From DAOTVD01 sp034437075 (lineage in GTDB: Bacteria; Chloroflexota; Anaerolineae; Aggregatilineales; J027), in contig DAOTVD010000106.1 in NCBI GenBank assembly GCA_034437075.1, positions 1-20,186 of the forward strand: 20,186 nucleotides of DNA, given 5' to 3'. Both the position numbers and the translations under genes were made by a program. Under the pieces are notes generated by a model. That model searched no databases. It saw nothing but the letters and a program-made list of their open reading frames with translations, and was not told the DNA's origin. Shown piece after piece: positions 7,668 through 14,338 of the stretch (positions are counted from its first letter, which is position 1; each line of letters opens with the position of its first letter).

Positions 7668-7889
7668 ATGAGTAAACCCACCCGCCGCCGCATCGTCTCT
7701 GCCCCGCGTCTGGTCATCAATATTGCCATTATCGTGGGGGGCATCGCTGGCTTCATCTTGCAAGATTACCTGAACTTGAATAATGAGGGGGCGTTCATCC
7801 TCACCGGGGTCTTTTGCTTAACCGCCGCTGCGTTGGCGAATTTTGGCTGGCTAGCCTACGAAAATATGAACAAGAAAGATAGCAGATGA
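7668..7889 (+). CDS. Small two-helix membrane protein
   Basis: A 73-residue protein with a basic N-terminus (MSKPTRRRIVSAPR) and two hydrophobic segments, at about residues 15-32 (LVINIAIIVGGIAGFIL) and 42-60 (AFILTGVFCLTAAALANFGW). A polar loop LQDYLNLNNEG separates them, and the tail is charged. The predicted form is a helical hairpin in the cytoplasmic membrane. I do not recognise a family. Its stop codon overlaps the fmt start (ATGA), so the two are translationally coupled. This strict coupling and the membrane-like composition are the main evidence that it is a real gene. Confidence 0.7.
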   Translation: MSKPTRRRIVSAPRLVINIAIIVGGIAGFILQDYLNLNNEGAFILTGVFCLTAAALANFGWLAYENMNKKDSR

Positions 7890-8824
7890 TGACAACGCGC
7901 GTGGTCTTTATGGGCAGCCCGGATTTCGCCGTGCCCAGCCTGCAAGCGCTCATCAATGCGCCGGATTTCGAGGTCGTGGGGGTCGTCACCCAACCGGATC
8001 GGCCCGCCGGGCGCGGGGGCAAACTGCGGCAGCCGCCGATCAAAGCCGTAGCACTAGCACATGATATTTCGCTGTACCAACCCGCCAAGCTACGCGGCGA
8101 TGAAGCCGAGGCCCAGTTGCGGGCCTGGAACGCCGATTTGCATGTCGTAGCGGCCTATGGGCAAATCCTGCGCCCGGCTGTGCTGGATATTCCGCGACAG
8201 GGCAGCATCAACGTGCATGCGTCTGTTTTGCCACGCTGGCGCGGTGCCGCGCCCATCCATGCCGCCATCCGCGCGGGGGATGACCATACCGGGGTAACGA
8301 TTATGCTCATGGACGAAGGGCTTGATACAGGCGATATACTGCTGAGCGAATCCGTGCCCATTGACCCCGGCGAAACCACCGCCACCTTGCACGATAAATT
8401 AGCCGCCCTGGGTGCCGAAATTCTGCCGCATGCGCTACGCGGTTATTTAGCAGGCGAGCTCCGGCCCAGCGCTCAGGATGACACGCTGGCGACCTACGCG
8501 CCGCAGATCAAGAAAGAAGAGGGGCGCATCAACTGGCAAACCCCCGCCGAAGCCATTGATCGGCATGTCCGCGCCTTTCATCCCTGGCCGGGCACGTTCA
8601 CCACCTGGGGCGATAAATTATTGAAAATCATCAAGGGGACCGCTCTGCCCGGCAATGGGAATGCAGGCACAGTTTACGCTGGCGAGGCACCGCACCCCGT
8701 GCGCATCGGCACCGGGGCCGGGCTGTATGCGCCGCTGGAATTGCAACTAGAAGGTAAAAAACGCCTGGCCGTGCAAGATTTTGTGAATGGTAACGCCGAC
8801 ATCATCAGCACGACCTTGCATTAA
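7886..8824 (+). CDS. fmt: Methionyl-tRNA formyltransferase
   Basis: Fmt formylates Met-tRNA(fMet) with 10-formyl-tetrahydrofolate to produce the bacterial initiator. The 312-residue product has the expected order of motifs: VVFMGSPDFAVPSL at the start, VVTQPDRPAGRGGKL, the catalytic segment SINVHASVLPRWRGAAPI with Asn109 and His111, and MDEGLDTGDILL with the catalytic Asp147. The C-terminal half has ATYAPQIKKEEGRINW and AFHPWPGTFT, the usual link to the OB-fold tRNA-binding domain. Two tandem ATG codons (7886 and 7889) are possible starts, and both overlap or abut the previous stop. The usual def partner is not adjacent in this window. Its length is normal and no key residue is missing. Confidence 0.96.
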   Translation: MMTTRVVFMGSPDFAVPSLQALINAPDFEVVGVVTQPDRPAGRGGKLRQPPIKAVALAHDISLYQPAKLRGDEAEAQLRAWNADLHVVAAYGQILRPAVLDIPRQGSINVHASVLPRWRGAAPIHAAIRAGDDHTGVTIMLMDEGLDTGDILLSESVPIDPGETTATLHDKLAALGAEILPHALRGYLAGELRPSAQDDTLATYAPQIKKEEGRINWQTPAEAIDRHVRAFHPWPGTFTTWGDKLLKIIKGTALPGNGNAGTVYAGEAPHPVRIGTGAGLYAPLELQLEGKKRLAVQDFVNGNADIISTTLH

Positions 8825-8866
8825 CATATCGACTCGTTTTAATCATGCAGAGGAAATCGACTGACC

Positions 8867-10906
8867 ATGCCTAGCAAACGCCGGATTACGCCGGAAGACG
8901 TTTATCATATCGACCATATCGAAGATGTTCAGTTCAGCCCAGATGGCGCCTGGATTGCCTATGTGCATGTCTCGCCAGACAAGCTAGAAAATAGCTACAA
9001 GCGCAACATCTGGGTAATCGCGCGCGAGGGCGGCACGCCCCGCCAGCTAACGCGCAGCGGCAAAGACAGCCAGCCGCGCTGGTCGCCAGACGGAACACAA
9101 CTGGCGTTCGTTTCCGCACGGGATGAAAAGCCGCAAATTTATCTGCTGCCCCTGGACGCCCCCGGCGGCGAAGCGCGCGCCCTAACCCAAGCGCGCAACG
9201 GCGCCCACAGCCCGGCTTGGTCGCCAGATGGAACACAACTAGCCTATCTAGCCCCCATGCGCGCTGAAGAACGGGCCAAAGAAGATGACCCGAAACAAGA
9301 AGACGAGGTGCCTGCGGATAAACTCGCCGCCAAACATGCCAAAGACCGACGCGACCAAGACGAAAAAGCGTGGTTTGACCCCGTGCGGGTGTGGCGCATC
9401 CCGTATCGCGAAGGCACACGCTATGTTGACGAACGCTATGCGCAGATTTACAGCATTGGTACCGGCGAAAATAGCGAGGCCAAGCCGCGCCGTCTGACGA
9501 ACCTGGACGCCGACTATAGCCCACCACTATGGGGCGCGGCTGGCGATTATCTGTATACCTCGCGCGCCAGCCAGCCCGATATGGACGAACCGCGCTTCCG
9601 TTCATCGGCTGTGTATCGCATCCATGTGGAAGATGGCAGGGAAGAACGCATCACTGGCGATGATGTGATCGCCATGGGTGTGCGCCCCGCGCCGCAGGGG
9701 GATTGGTTGGCTTTTATGCAACGTCCGCGCGATAGCGTCGTGGCCGAACCATTTGACCTGTGCGTTATGCCTGGCGATGGGGGCCCGGCCACTGTGCTCA
9801 CCCGCGAACATGACCGGAGTATCGGCGAATTCGTTTGGGATGCCGACGGGAAAAGCCTGGTGTGCACAGTCGCCGCACAAGCCGTGGTCACAGCCCGGCG
9901 CATCAGCCGCGAAGGCGGCTCTTTTGAGATGCTCGCCGCCGGGCAAATACACATCACCAGCCTGAGCGTTGCTCCCGATGGGGCGGTCGCTTTCGCCGCG
10001 AGCACGCCCGAACAGCCTAGCGATGTGTATGTTCAAACAGAAAATGCCCCCGAGAATTTCCAGAAACTAACCGACATCAACGCTGATTTTCTGCAAGAGG
10101 TCATCGTACAAGCACCGCAGCTTATGCCCTACGAAGGCGAAGATGGCCAGGCTCTGCAAGGCTGGTACATTCTGCCCGTGGATTACCAAGCGGGTCAGCA
10201 ATATCCACTAGCGTTGAATATCCATGGCGGGCCAGCCGCCATGTGGAGCATTGCCGAACGTAGCATGTGGCATGAATGGCAACTCCACGCCGCACGCGGG
10301 TACGTGGTCTTGGCGACCAATCCGCGCGGCAGTGATGGTTATGGGCGCGATTTTCGCATGGCAAACCAGGGTAACTGGGGCCCGCTACCGATGTCCGATG
10401 TTTTGCATGGTGTTGATACGTTATTAGAAAAAGGCTTTGTGGATGAATCCCGCATGGCCGTTACAGGCGGCTCATATGGTGGCTATCTAACGGCCTGGAT
10501 TATCGGACACAGCGACCGCTTCGCCGCTGCGGTCGCGCAGCGCGGCGTTTATAATCTGCTGAACTTTTACGGCACGAGCGATGTGCCCATCTTGATTAGC
10601 GATACCTTTGGCGTCGAACCGTGGGAAGATCATGTGCTGCTATGGGAGCATTCGCCTGTGGCCTACGCTCATCAAATTACCACGCCACTGTTGATTATCC
10701 ATGCCGAAAATGATTTTCGCGTGCCGATTGCCGAAGCCGAGCATCTGTTTGCGCTCGTGCGCCGCGCAACCGATACGCCCGTGGAACTCTGGCGTTATCC
10801 GCGCGACGGGCACGAAATGAGCCGCAGCGGCGAACCGCAACATCGTGTGAGCCGATTGGAAAAAATGGTTGCGTGGTTCGACCAATACTGTCGCGTGCCG
10901 GGGTAA
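8867..10906 (+). CDS. S9 family prolyl oligopeptidase-type serine peptidase
   Basis: A 679-residue cytosolic-looking peptidase (no signal peptide) of the acylaminoacyl-peptidase/DPP-like S9C group, which cleaves short peptides. The N-terminal two thirds is a beta-propeller with PD40-type repeats: FSPDGAWIAYVH, RWSPDGTQLAFVS and AWSPDGTQLAYL. Within it lies a charged insertion of about 50 residues (near 140-190). The C-terminal alpha/beta hydrolase has NIHGGPAAMW (oxyanion region) and the triad Ser536 in TGGSYGGY, Asp616 in HAENDFRVP, and His649 in RDGHEMSRS. An AGAGGA ribosome site lies 12 nt upstream of the ATG. It starts 42 bp after fmt and is probably co-transcribed. The gene ends 3 bp before a large cloverleaf palindrome. 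Confidence 0.93.
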   Translation: MPSKRRITPEDVYHIDHIEDVQFSPDGAWIAYVHVSPDKLENSYKRNIWVIAREGGTPRQLTRSGKDSQPRWSPDGTQLAFVSARDEKPQIYLLPLDAPGGEARALTQARNGAHSPAWSPDGTQLAYLAPMRAEERAKEDDPKQEDEVPADKLAAKHAKDRRDQDEKAWFDPVRVWRIPYREGTRYVDERYAQIYSIGTGENSEAKPRRLTNLDADYSPPLWGAAGDYLYTSRASQPDMDEPRFRSSAVYRIHVEDGREERITGDDVIAMGVRPAPQGDWLAFMQRPRDSVVAEPFDLCVMPGDGGPATVLTREHDRSIGEFVWDADGKSLVCTVAAQAVVTARRISREGGSFEMLAAGQIHITSLSVAPDGAVAFAASTPEQPSDVYVQTENAPENFQKLTDINADFLQEVIVQAPQLMPYEGEDGQALQGWYILPVDYQAGQQYPLALNIHGGPAAMWSIAERSMWHEWQLHAARGYVVLATNPRGSDGYGRDFRMANQGNWGPLPMSDVLHGVDTLLEKGFVDESRMAVTGGSYGGYLTAWIIGHSDRFAAAVAQRGVYNLLNFYGTSDVPILISDTFGVEPWEDHVLLWEHSPVAYAHQITTPLLIIHAENDFRVPIAEAEHLFALVRRATDTPVELWRYPRDGHEMSRSGEPQHRVSRLEKMVAWFDQYCRVPG

Positions 10907-10909
10907 GCC

Positions 10910-10991
10910 GGGGCGGCGCGGCAGCGGGTAAACCCGCTGGAGGGCGAGCCTTGCTCGCCCTCGGGTCGCGATGCGACCCCCGCGCCGCCCC
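10910..10991. repeat. 82-nt perfectly paired cloverleaf (four-way) palindrome
   Basis: An outer 12-bp stem, GGGGCGGCGCGG (10910-10921) with CCGCGCCGCCCC (10980-10991), encloses three back-to-back hairpins with no unpaired base at the junction. Hairpin 1 is CAGCGGGT-aa-ACCCGCTG (10922-10939). Hairpin 2 is GAGGGCGAG-ccttg-CTCGCCCTC (10940-10962). Hairpin 3 is GGGTCGC-gat-GCGACCC (10963-10979). All 36 base pairs are Watson-Crick, and only about 10 loop bases are unpaired. The structure can form in DNA as a cruciform or in RNA. It fills the gap between the peptidase stop (10904-10906) and the MFS start. No T-tract follows it on either strand, so it is not a standard intrinsic terminator, although it could act as an mRNA stabiliser or attenuator. 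It resembles a repetitive palindromic element, but repetition cannot be tested within this window. Confidence 0.9.
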
Positions 10992-11018
10992 CAGCCCCCC
11001 TCATGCAAAACGACTGCT

Positions 11019-12275
11019 ATGCAAAACTACCTGACCCTCATCCGCGAGGAAGCGCAATTCCGAAAGCTATGGCTTGCCCAAGTCATCAGCCTAACTGGCG
11101 ACTGGTTCAACACAATCGCCCTGGTGATTCTGGTCAACCGCTACGCCGATCCCGAAACGGGTAGTTTGGCCATTAGCGCGCTCTTTCTAGCGCGCACTTT
11201 ACCCGTGTTCCTGGCCAGCCCGGTCGCGGGCCTGGTGGCAGATCACATCGACCGTCGGTTAGTCCTAGCGGGCAGCAATCTGGCGCGCGTGGGGGTGGTG
11301 CTGGGATTTTTGTTGGTCGATAGCCCCGGTGATATTGGCCTGCTATACATCTTGACCATCACCCAATTCACCTTGTCGGCGTTTTTTGAACCGGCCTACG
11401 CGGCCATTTTACCCAGTTTAGTCCCGCGCGAGCGGCTCCTGACGGCTAATACGCTGGGCAGTGTCACCTGGTCTGTGATGCTGACCCTGGGTGCCGTCGC
11501 TGGGGGCGTGGTCGCTGGTGTCGCTGGCGTAGCCGCCGCACTCGTGATTGATGCCATGACTTTTGCCGCTGCGGGTACGCTTATTTTGACCATCCGCCCG
11601 GCCTACACGCCCCCGCCTGACGAAACACCCGAAGCCACAGGCATAGGTGCCTGGCAACGCATCAGCGAGGGATGGCGCTACGCGCGCACGCATCCGCCCG
11701 TTTTTTTGTATGCCACCGTCAAAGCAATATCCCAAGTGGGCAGCATCGACGTCATGATTGCGGTCTACGCGGAGCGCATCTTTCGCCAGGGCACAGACGG
11801 CGCGCTCACCTTAGGGATTCTCTTTTCGGCCCATGGGCTGGGCGCTCTGATTGGCCCCATTTTAGGCGACATTTTGAGCGATGGCAGCCAGGCAGCATTG
11901 CGCGCCTGGATTACCGGCGGATTTGTGCTATTGGCAGTCGGTTGGTTCGTGTTCGGCATCGGACCGACTCTAACAGTCGTAGCACTAGGCATGGTCTTGC
12001 GGGGGATGGGCAGTTCCATAGGCTGGACATATAGCAGCGTATTACTCCAACTCAATGTGCCTGATCGCGTTTTGGGGCGCGTCTTTGGGCTGGATTTCGC
12101 CCTGTTTACTCTCGCGCTTTCGGGGGCAACCCTGGGAGCGGGCCTGCTGCTAGATGTTGCCGGGCTGAGCGCCCGCGAAACCGTGTTGGTCATCAGTGCC
12201 CTAAGCATCGGCCCGCTCTTGTTGTGGCATATAGGGACACGGACGCAACCCACGCCCTCAGAGCAAAATCGTTAG
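11019..12275 (+). CDS. MFS transporter (EntS/MFS_3-like exporter)
   Basis: A 418-residue polytopic protein with about 12 hydrophobic helices. Motif A is visible in the loop after helix 2, VAGLVADHIDRRLVLAG, and the opening FRKLWLAQVISLTGDWFNT is typical of the MFS_3 (transmembrane secretion effector/enterobactin-exporter-like) group. The half-way cytoplasmic loop holds the proline-rich PAYTPPPDETPEATG, followed by ISEGWRYARTHP, also characteristic. Export of a small molecule is likely; the substrate is unknown. I preferred the ATG at 11019 over the longer frame from 10971, because the longer version begins inside the cloverleaf. There is no Shine-Dalgarno. A 9-bp direct repeat ATGCAAAAC occurs at 11003 and at the start codon, which gives an out-of-frame decoy ATG. 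The stop overlaps the stop of the convergent gene. Confidence 0.9.
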   Translation: MQNYLTLIREEAQFRKLWLAQVISLTGDWFNTIALVILVNRYADPETGSLAISALFLARTLPVFLASPVAGLVADHIDRRLVLAGSNLARVGVVLGFLLVDSPGDIGLLYILTITQFTLSAFFEPAYAAILPSLVPRERLLTANTLGSVTWSVMLTLGAVAGGVVAGVAGVAAALVIDAMTFAAAGTLILTIRPAYTPPPDETPEATGIGAWQRISEGWRYARTHPPVFLYATVKAISQVGSIDVMIAVYAERIFRQGTDGALTLGILFSAHGLGALIGPILGDILSDGSQAALRAWITGGFVLLAVGWFVFGIGPTLTVVALGMVLRGMGSSIGWTYSSVLLQLNVPDRVLGRVFGLDFALFTLALSGATLGAGLLLDVAGLSARETVLVISALSIGPLLLWHIGTRTQPTPSEQNR

Positions 12276-13009
12276 GGGTGGAACGGCACGCCCGTTAGTT
12301 CTTCAATATAACGCTGCAAGACGTTATACGCGGATTGCGCTTCATTGATATGCCCGATACCACGCAAATACGTTTCTTCGGTGACTTCGCCACCCTCACC
12401 ACACAGCACTTGATAGACAGCAATCGCATCCGTGGTGTGCTGCGCAACAAAAGATAACTCGCGCTCAATACGCTCTAGCTCGGGCACAGCGGCAATCTGG
12501 CGCGCGCTAAACGATGGAAAAGCGGGTGCTGTGGGAATATCCTGGCACGAGGCGCCCGAAAAACCTTGTAAACGGTTATAACGCGCAACAATCAGGCGCA
12601 GGGGACGATTAACCCGAATCATCTCAATTTGGGCCGTGCGTATCTGCGGATTATCCACCGAGTAGGGCGCATCCGCCGCGCTCGGCAATTTGCCCATGCG
12701 CACGATTAAATCGCCCAGGCTTCCCGCCTGAACGCTGACACTAGCAGCGGGCACCCACCCTTGTACCTGTCGGTTGAGGCTGATCATCACCCATTCACTA
12801 TCCGTCGTGCGCCCGACTGCCGGAACAATGCGCCCATTGGCTACATACTCATAGTAAATGCTATTTTCGCTAGGGCCACTATAAACGATCTGGTTGGTGG
12901 TGATCTGTACTTGAATCTCGGGCACATCTTGCGCACCCAGCATGCTCATACCCCACACACTCCCGATGAGTGTTACCACCAAAAGGCATACGACGATTTT
13001 TCGATGCAT
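12272..13009 (-). CDS. Secreted SH3b-domain protein of unknown function
   Basis: The 245-residue product has a signal peptide (MHRKIVVCLLVVTLIGSVWG, probable cleavage after SMLGAQ). A bacterial SH3-like (SH3b) domain follows at about residues 31-95, seen in the pattern IVYSGPSENSIYYEYVANGRI...TTDSEWVMISLNRQVQGWVPAASV. The remaining 150 residues are mostly helical, with two cysteines (GASCQDI and VLCGEGG) that could form a disulfide, and have no recognised family. SH3b domains in exported bacterial proteins commonly bind cell-wall or other extracellular ligands. AGGGAG lies 8 nt before the ATG and settles the start. The stop codon shares bases with the MFS stop (12272-12275), so the two convergent transcripts must overlap. 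Confidence 0.85.
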   Translation of the reverse strand: MHRKIVVCLLVVTLIGSVWGMSMLGAQDVPEIQVQITTNQIVYSGPSENSIYYEYVANGRIVPAVGRTTDSEWVMISLNRQVQGWVPAASVSVQAGSLGDLIVRMGKLPSAADAPYSVDNPQIRTAQIEMIRVNRPLRLIVARYNRLQGFSGASCQDIPTAPAFPSFSARQIAAVPELERIERELSFVAQHTTDAIAVYQVLCGEGGEVTEETYLRGIGHINEAQSAYNVLQRYIEELTGVPFHP

Positions 13010-13040
13010 AAAATTTACTCCCTATGTTGTCTTGTACCGT

Positions 13041-13131
13041 ATTCCATTATCTGGCAAGTTACGAGATGGCGCAACAGATACGCATTCCGATATCTGGCAA
13101 GTTGCGAAATGGCGCAACAGATACGCATTCC
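13041..13131. repeat. Two tandem 43-bp hairpin-forming repeats plus a 5-bp partial third
   Basis: Copies at 13041-13083 and 13084-13126 differ at four positions, and a third copy begins with ATTCC at 13127. Each copy contains a TATCTGGCAAGTT...CGCAACAGATA arrangement. In copy 2, GTTGCG-aaatgg-CGCAAC (13101-13118) is a perfect 6-bp hairpin; copy 1 has one changed base in that stem. The repeats lie in the divergent gap between the SH3b gene and the pentapeptide gene, where regulator binding sites would be expected. Confidence 0.85.
13046..13074 (-). promoter_or_regulatory. Candidate promoter for the SH3b gene, inside the tandem repeat
   Basis: On the minus strand TTGCGC (13069-13074) and GATAAT (13046-13051) are separated by 17 nt, with a leader of about 30 nt to the ATG at 13009. 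The second repeat copy has the same TTGCGC at 13112-13117 but GATATC (13089-13094) at the -10 position. A duplicated promoter with one weakened copy is therefore possible. Only the -10 is a good match. Confidence 0.35.
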
Positions 13132-13200
13132 AAACCTTTTCGTCTTGCCAGGAGCACGCTATAGTTAAGGGCGTTTTCGATTAACTAGAACTGACGCCTC

Positions 13201-14151
13201 ATGAAACGTCTGTGGCAAGATGCCCCCAGCGCCATTTTCATAATCATGCTTATCATCGCCTTTATCGCGGTAACTGGCGCGGCGGTGTACCTAGCGCCGG
13301 ATGGCCTAACAACGGACTGGCTAGCAAGTTGGCTGCGCCTTGTGTCGGCGGCGCTGTTGGGGGCCCTGCTTGTGCTAATCGGCTTCGAGATACTCGCCGG
13401 GCGGGGCTTACGCGCCGAACATCATCGCGAGGCACTAGAACGCACCTTAAAGGACGCTCGGCGCGGTGATGCCGAAGCCATTGCTCGCCTGAAAAGCCAG
13501 GGCGCCCTCTATGGCCAAGATTTAGAACGCGCGCGCCTGACAAATGCCATCCTAGACGGGGCTGACCTGCGCGGCTCTAACCTCGCGCGCGCCGATCTGC
13601 GCGCAGCCCGCCTGGAAGAATCCGACCTGAGTGATGCGCTGCTCGACCATGCCCAACTCGATGAAGCCCGCCTGCGCCAGGCCACCCTCACCCGCGCCGA
13701 TTTAAGCTGGGCCAATTTGCCCAATACAACGCTCGTACGCGCAAATCTGGAAGCGGCCAACCTCGTCGAGGCCAACCTGCATGGCAGTAACCTCCGCTGG
13801 GCCAACTTGACGGAGGCCAATTTACAAGGGGCTACCTTGCGCGAGGCCGACTTGCATGGCGTCGTCTTGCTAAATGCGGATTTGCATGCCGCTAACCTGA
13901 CCAATGCCCGCCTGGCTCGGGCCAATTTAGCGGGGGCGTTGCTCCAAGAAGCCTCGCTGCAAGGCGCTAGCCTGATCAATGCCGATTTGCGGGGCACCAA
14001 CCTGGGCTGGGCTAACCTGGTTGGCGCCGACCTGGGGCGCTGCCTTATGGATGAGGAAACTATCTTGCCCAATAATCGGCGCTGGACACCCGACACCGAT
14101 CTACAGCGCTTCACCGACCCCGCCCATCGCCGTTTCTGGGCGCCAAATTAA
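13201..14151 (+). CDS. Membrane-anchored pentapeptide-repeat protein
   Basis: The 316-residue product begins with two hydrophobic helices, at about residues 11-32 (AIFIIMLIIAFIAVTGAAVYL) and 43-66 (LRLVSAALLGALLVLIGFEIL). A charged linker follows (AEHHREALERTLKDARRGDAE). From about residue 107 to 285 comes a long run of A(D/N)LXX pentapeptides, about 35 units, for example LTRADLSWANL, ANLVEANLHGSNL and ADLHAANL. This forms a right-handed quadrilateral beta-helix, on the cytoplasmic side if the positive-inside rule holds. Such proteins are usually binding scaffolds; a specific ligand is not visible. There is no clear Shine-Dalgarno before the ATG. It is the gene immediately upstream of the WD40-GTPase pair on the same strand, but an AT-rich 187-bp gap with its own promoter candidate separates them. 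Confidence 0.88.
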   Translation: MKRLWQDAPSAIFIIMLIIAFIAVTGAAVYLAPDGLTTDWLASWLRLVSAALLGALLVLIGFEILAGRGLRAEHHREALERTLKDARRGDAEAIARLKSQGALYGQDLERARLTNAILDGADLRGSNLARADLRAARLEESDLSDALLDHAQLDEARLRQATLTRADLSWANLPNTTLVRANLEAANLVEANLHGSNLRWANLTEANLQGATLREADLHGVVLLNADLHAANLTNARLARANLAGALLQEASLQGASLINADLRGTNLGWANLVGADLGRCLMDEETILPNNRRWTPDTDLQRFTDPAHRRFWAPN

Positions 14152-14338
14152 TATTTTTGTACACAATGTTTTATGTTTTTTTATGGCCAAACCGGGCTCG
14201 ATATACTATATTTTGTAATATCAAAAGATGAGAAATTGGTTATTATCGCGTTTTAGTTGTATTATCATAAGTCGCCTACAAAAAAGGCGATAAAAAGCTT
14301 ATTATTGCAGCCTGGCAAAGTAAAGGACGATTTGGGCT
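14152..14338 (+). other. AT-rich intergenic region upstream of the WD40-GTPase genes
   Basis: This 187-bp gap is strikingly AT-rich against its G+C-rich surroundings, with several T runs near 14150-14180. I see no gene in it and no convincing terminator stem after the pentapeptide gene. The distal half holds the promoter and leader hairpin listed separately, and AAAGGA at 14322-14327 is the likely ribosome site for the gene at 14339. Confidence 0.7.
14236..14290 (+). promoter_or_regulatory. Candidate promoter and 5'-terminal leader hairpin
   Basis: TTGGTT (14236-14241), an 18-nt spacer and TATTAT (14260-14265) form a plausible sigma70-type promoter. Transcription would begin near 14272, exactly where a perfect 6-bp hairpin starts: TCGCCT (14272-14277), a 7-nt loop, and AGGCGA (14285-14290). 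The mRNA would therefore carry a stem at its very 5' end, a known arrangement for RNA stabilisation. The leader to the ATG at 14339 would be about 67 nt. Confidence 0.4.

Noticed and set aside
10910..10991. Cloverleaf considered as a tRNA or tmRNA-like gene
   Set aside because: The closing stem is 12 bp, there is no T-loop GTTC motif, no anticodon loop of 7 nt and no CCA end; arm lengths fit no tRNA.
11765..12253. 162-codon minus-strand frame inside the MFS gene
   Set aside because: It is antisense to predicted membrane helices and has a low-complexity product with no independent signals.
13041..13131. Tandem repeats considered as a CRISPR array
   Set aside because: The units are directly adjacent without spacers, there are only two full copies, and no cas gene is present.
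13509..14114. 201-codon minus-strand frame opposite the pentapeptide gene
   Set aside because: It is a by-product of the five-codon periodicity; its repetitive Arg/Ala/Ser sequence mirrors the sense repeat.
14272..14290. Hairpin considered as terminator of the pentapeptide gene
   Set aside because: It is followed by an A-rich rather than T-rich stretch on the plus strand and sits exactly at the predicted transcription start of the next gene.
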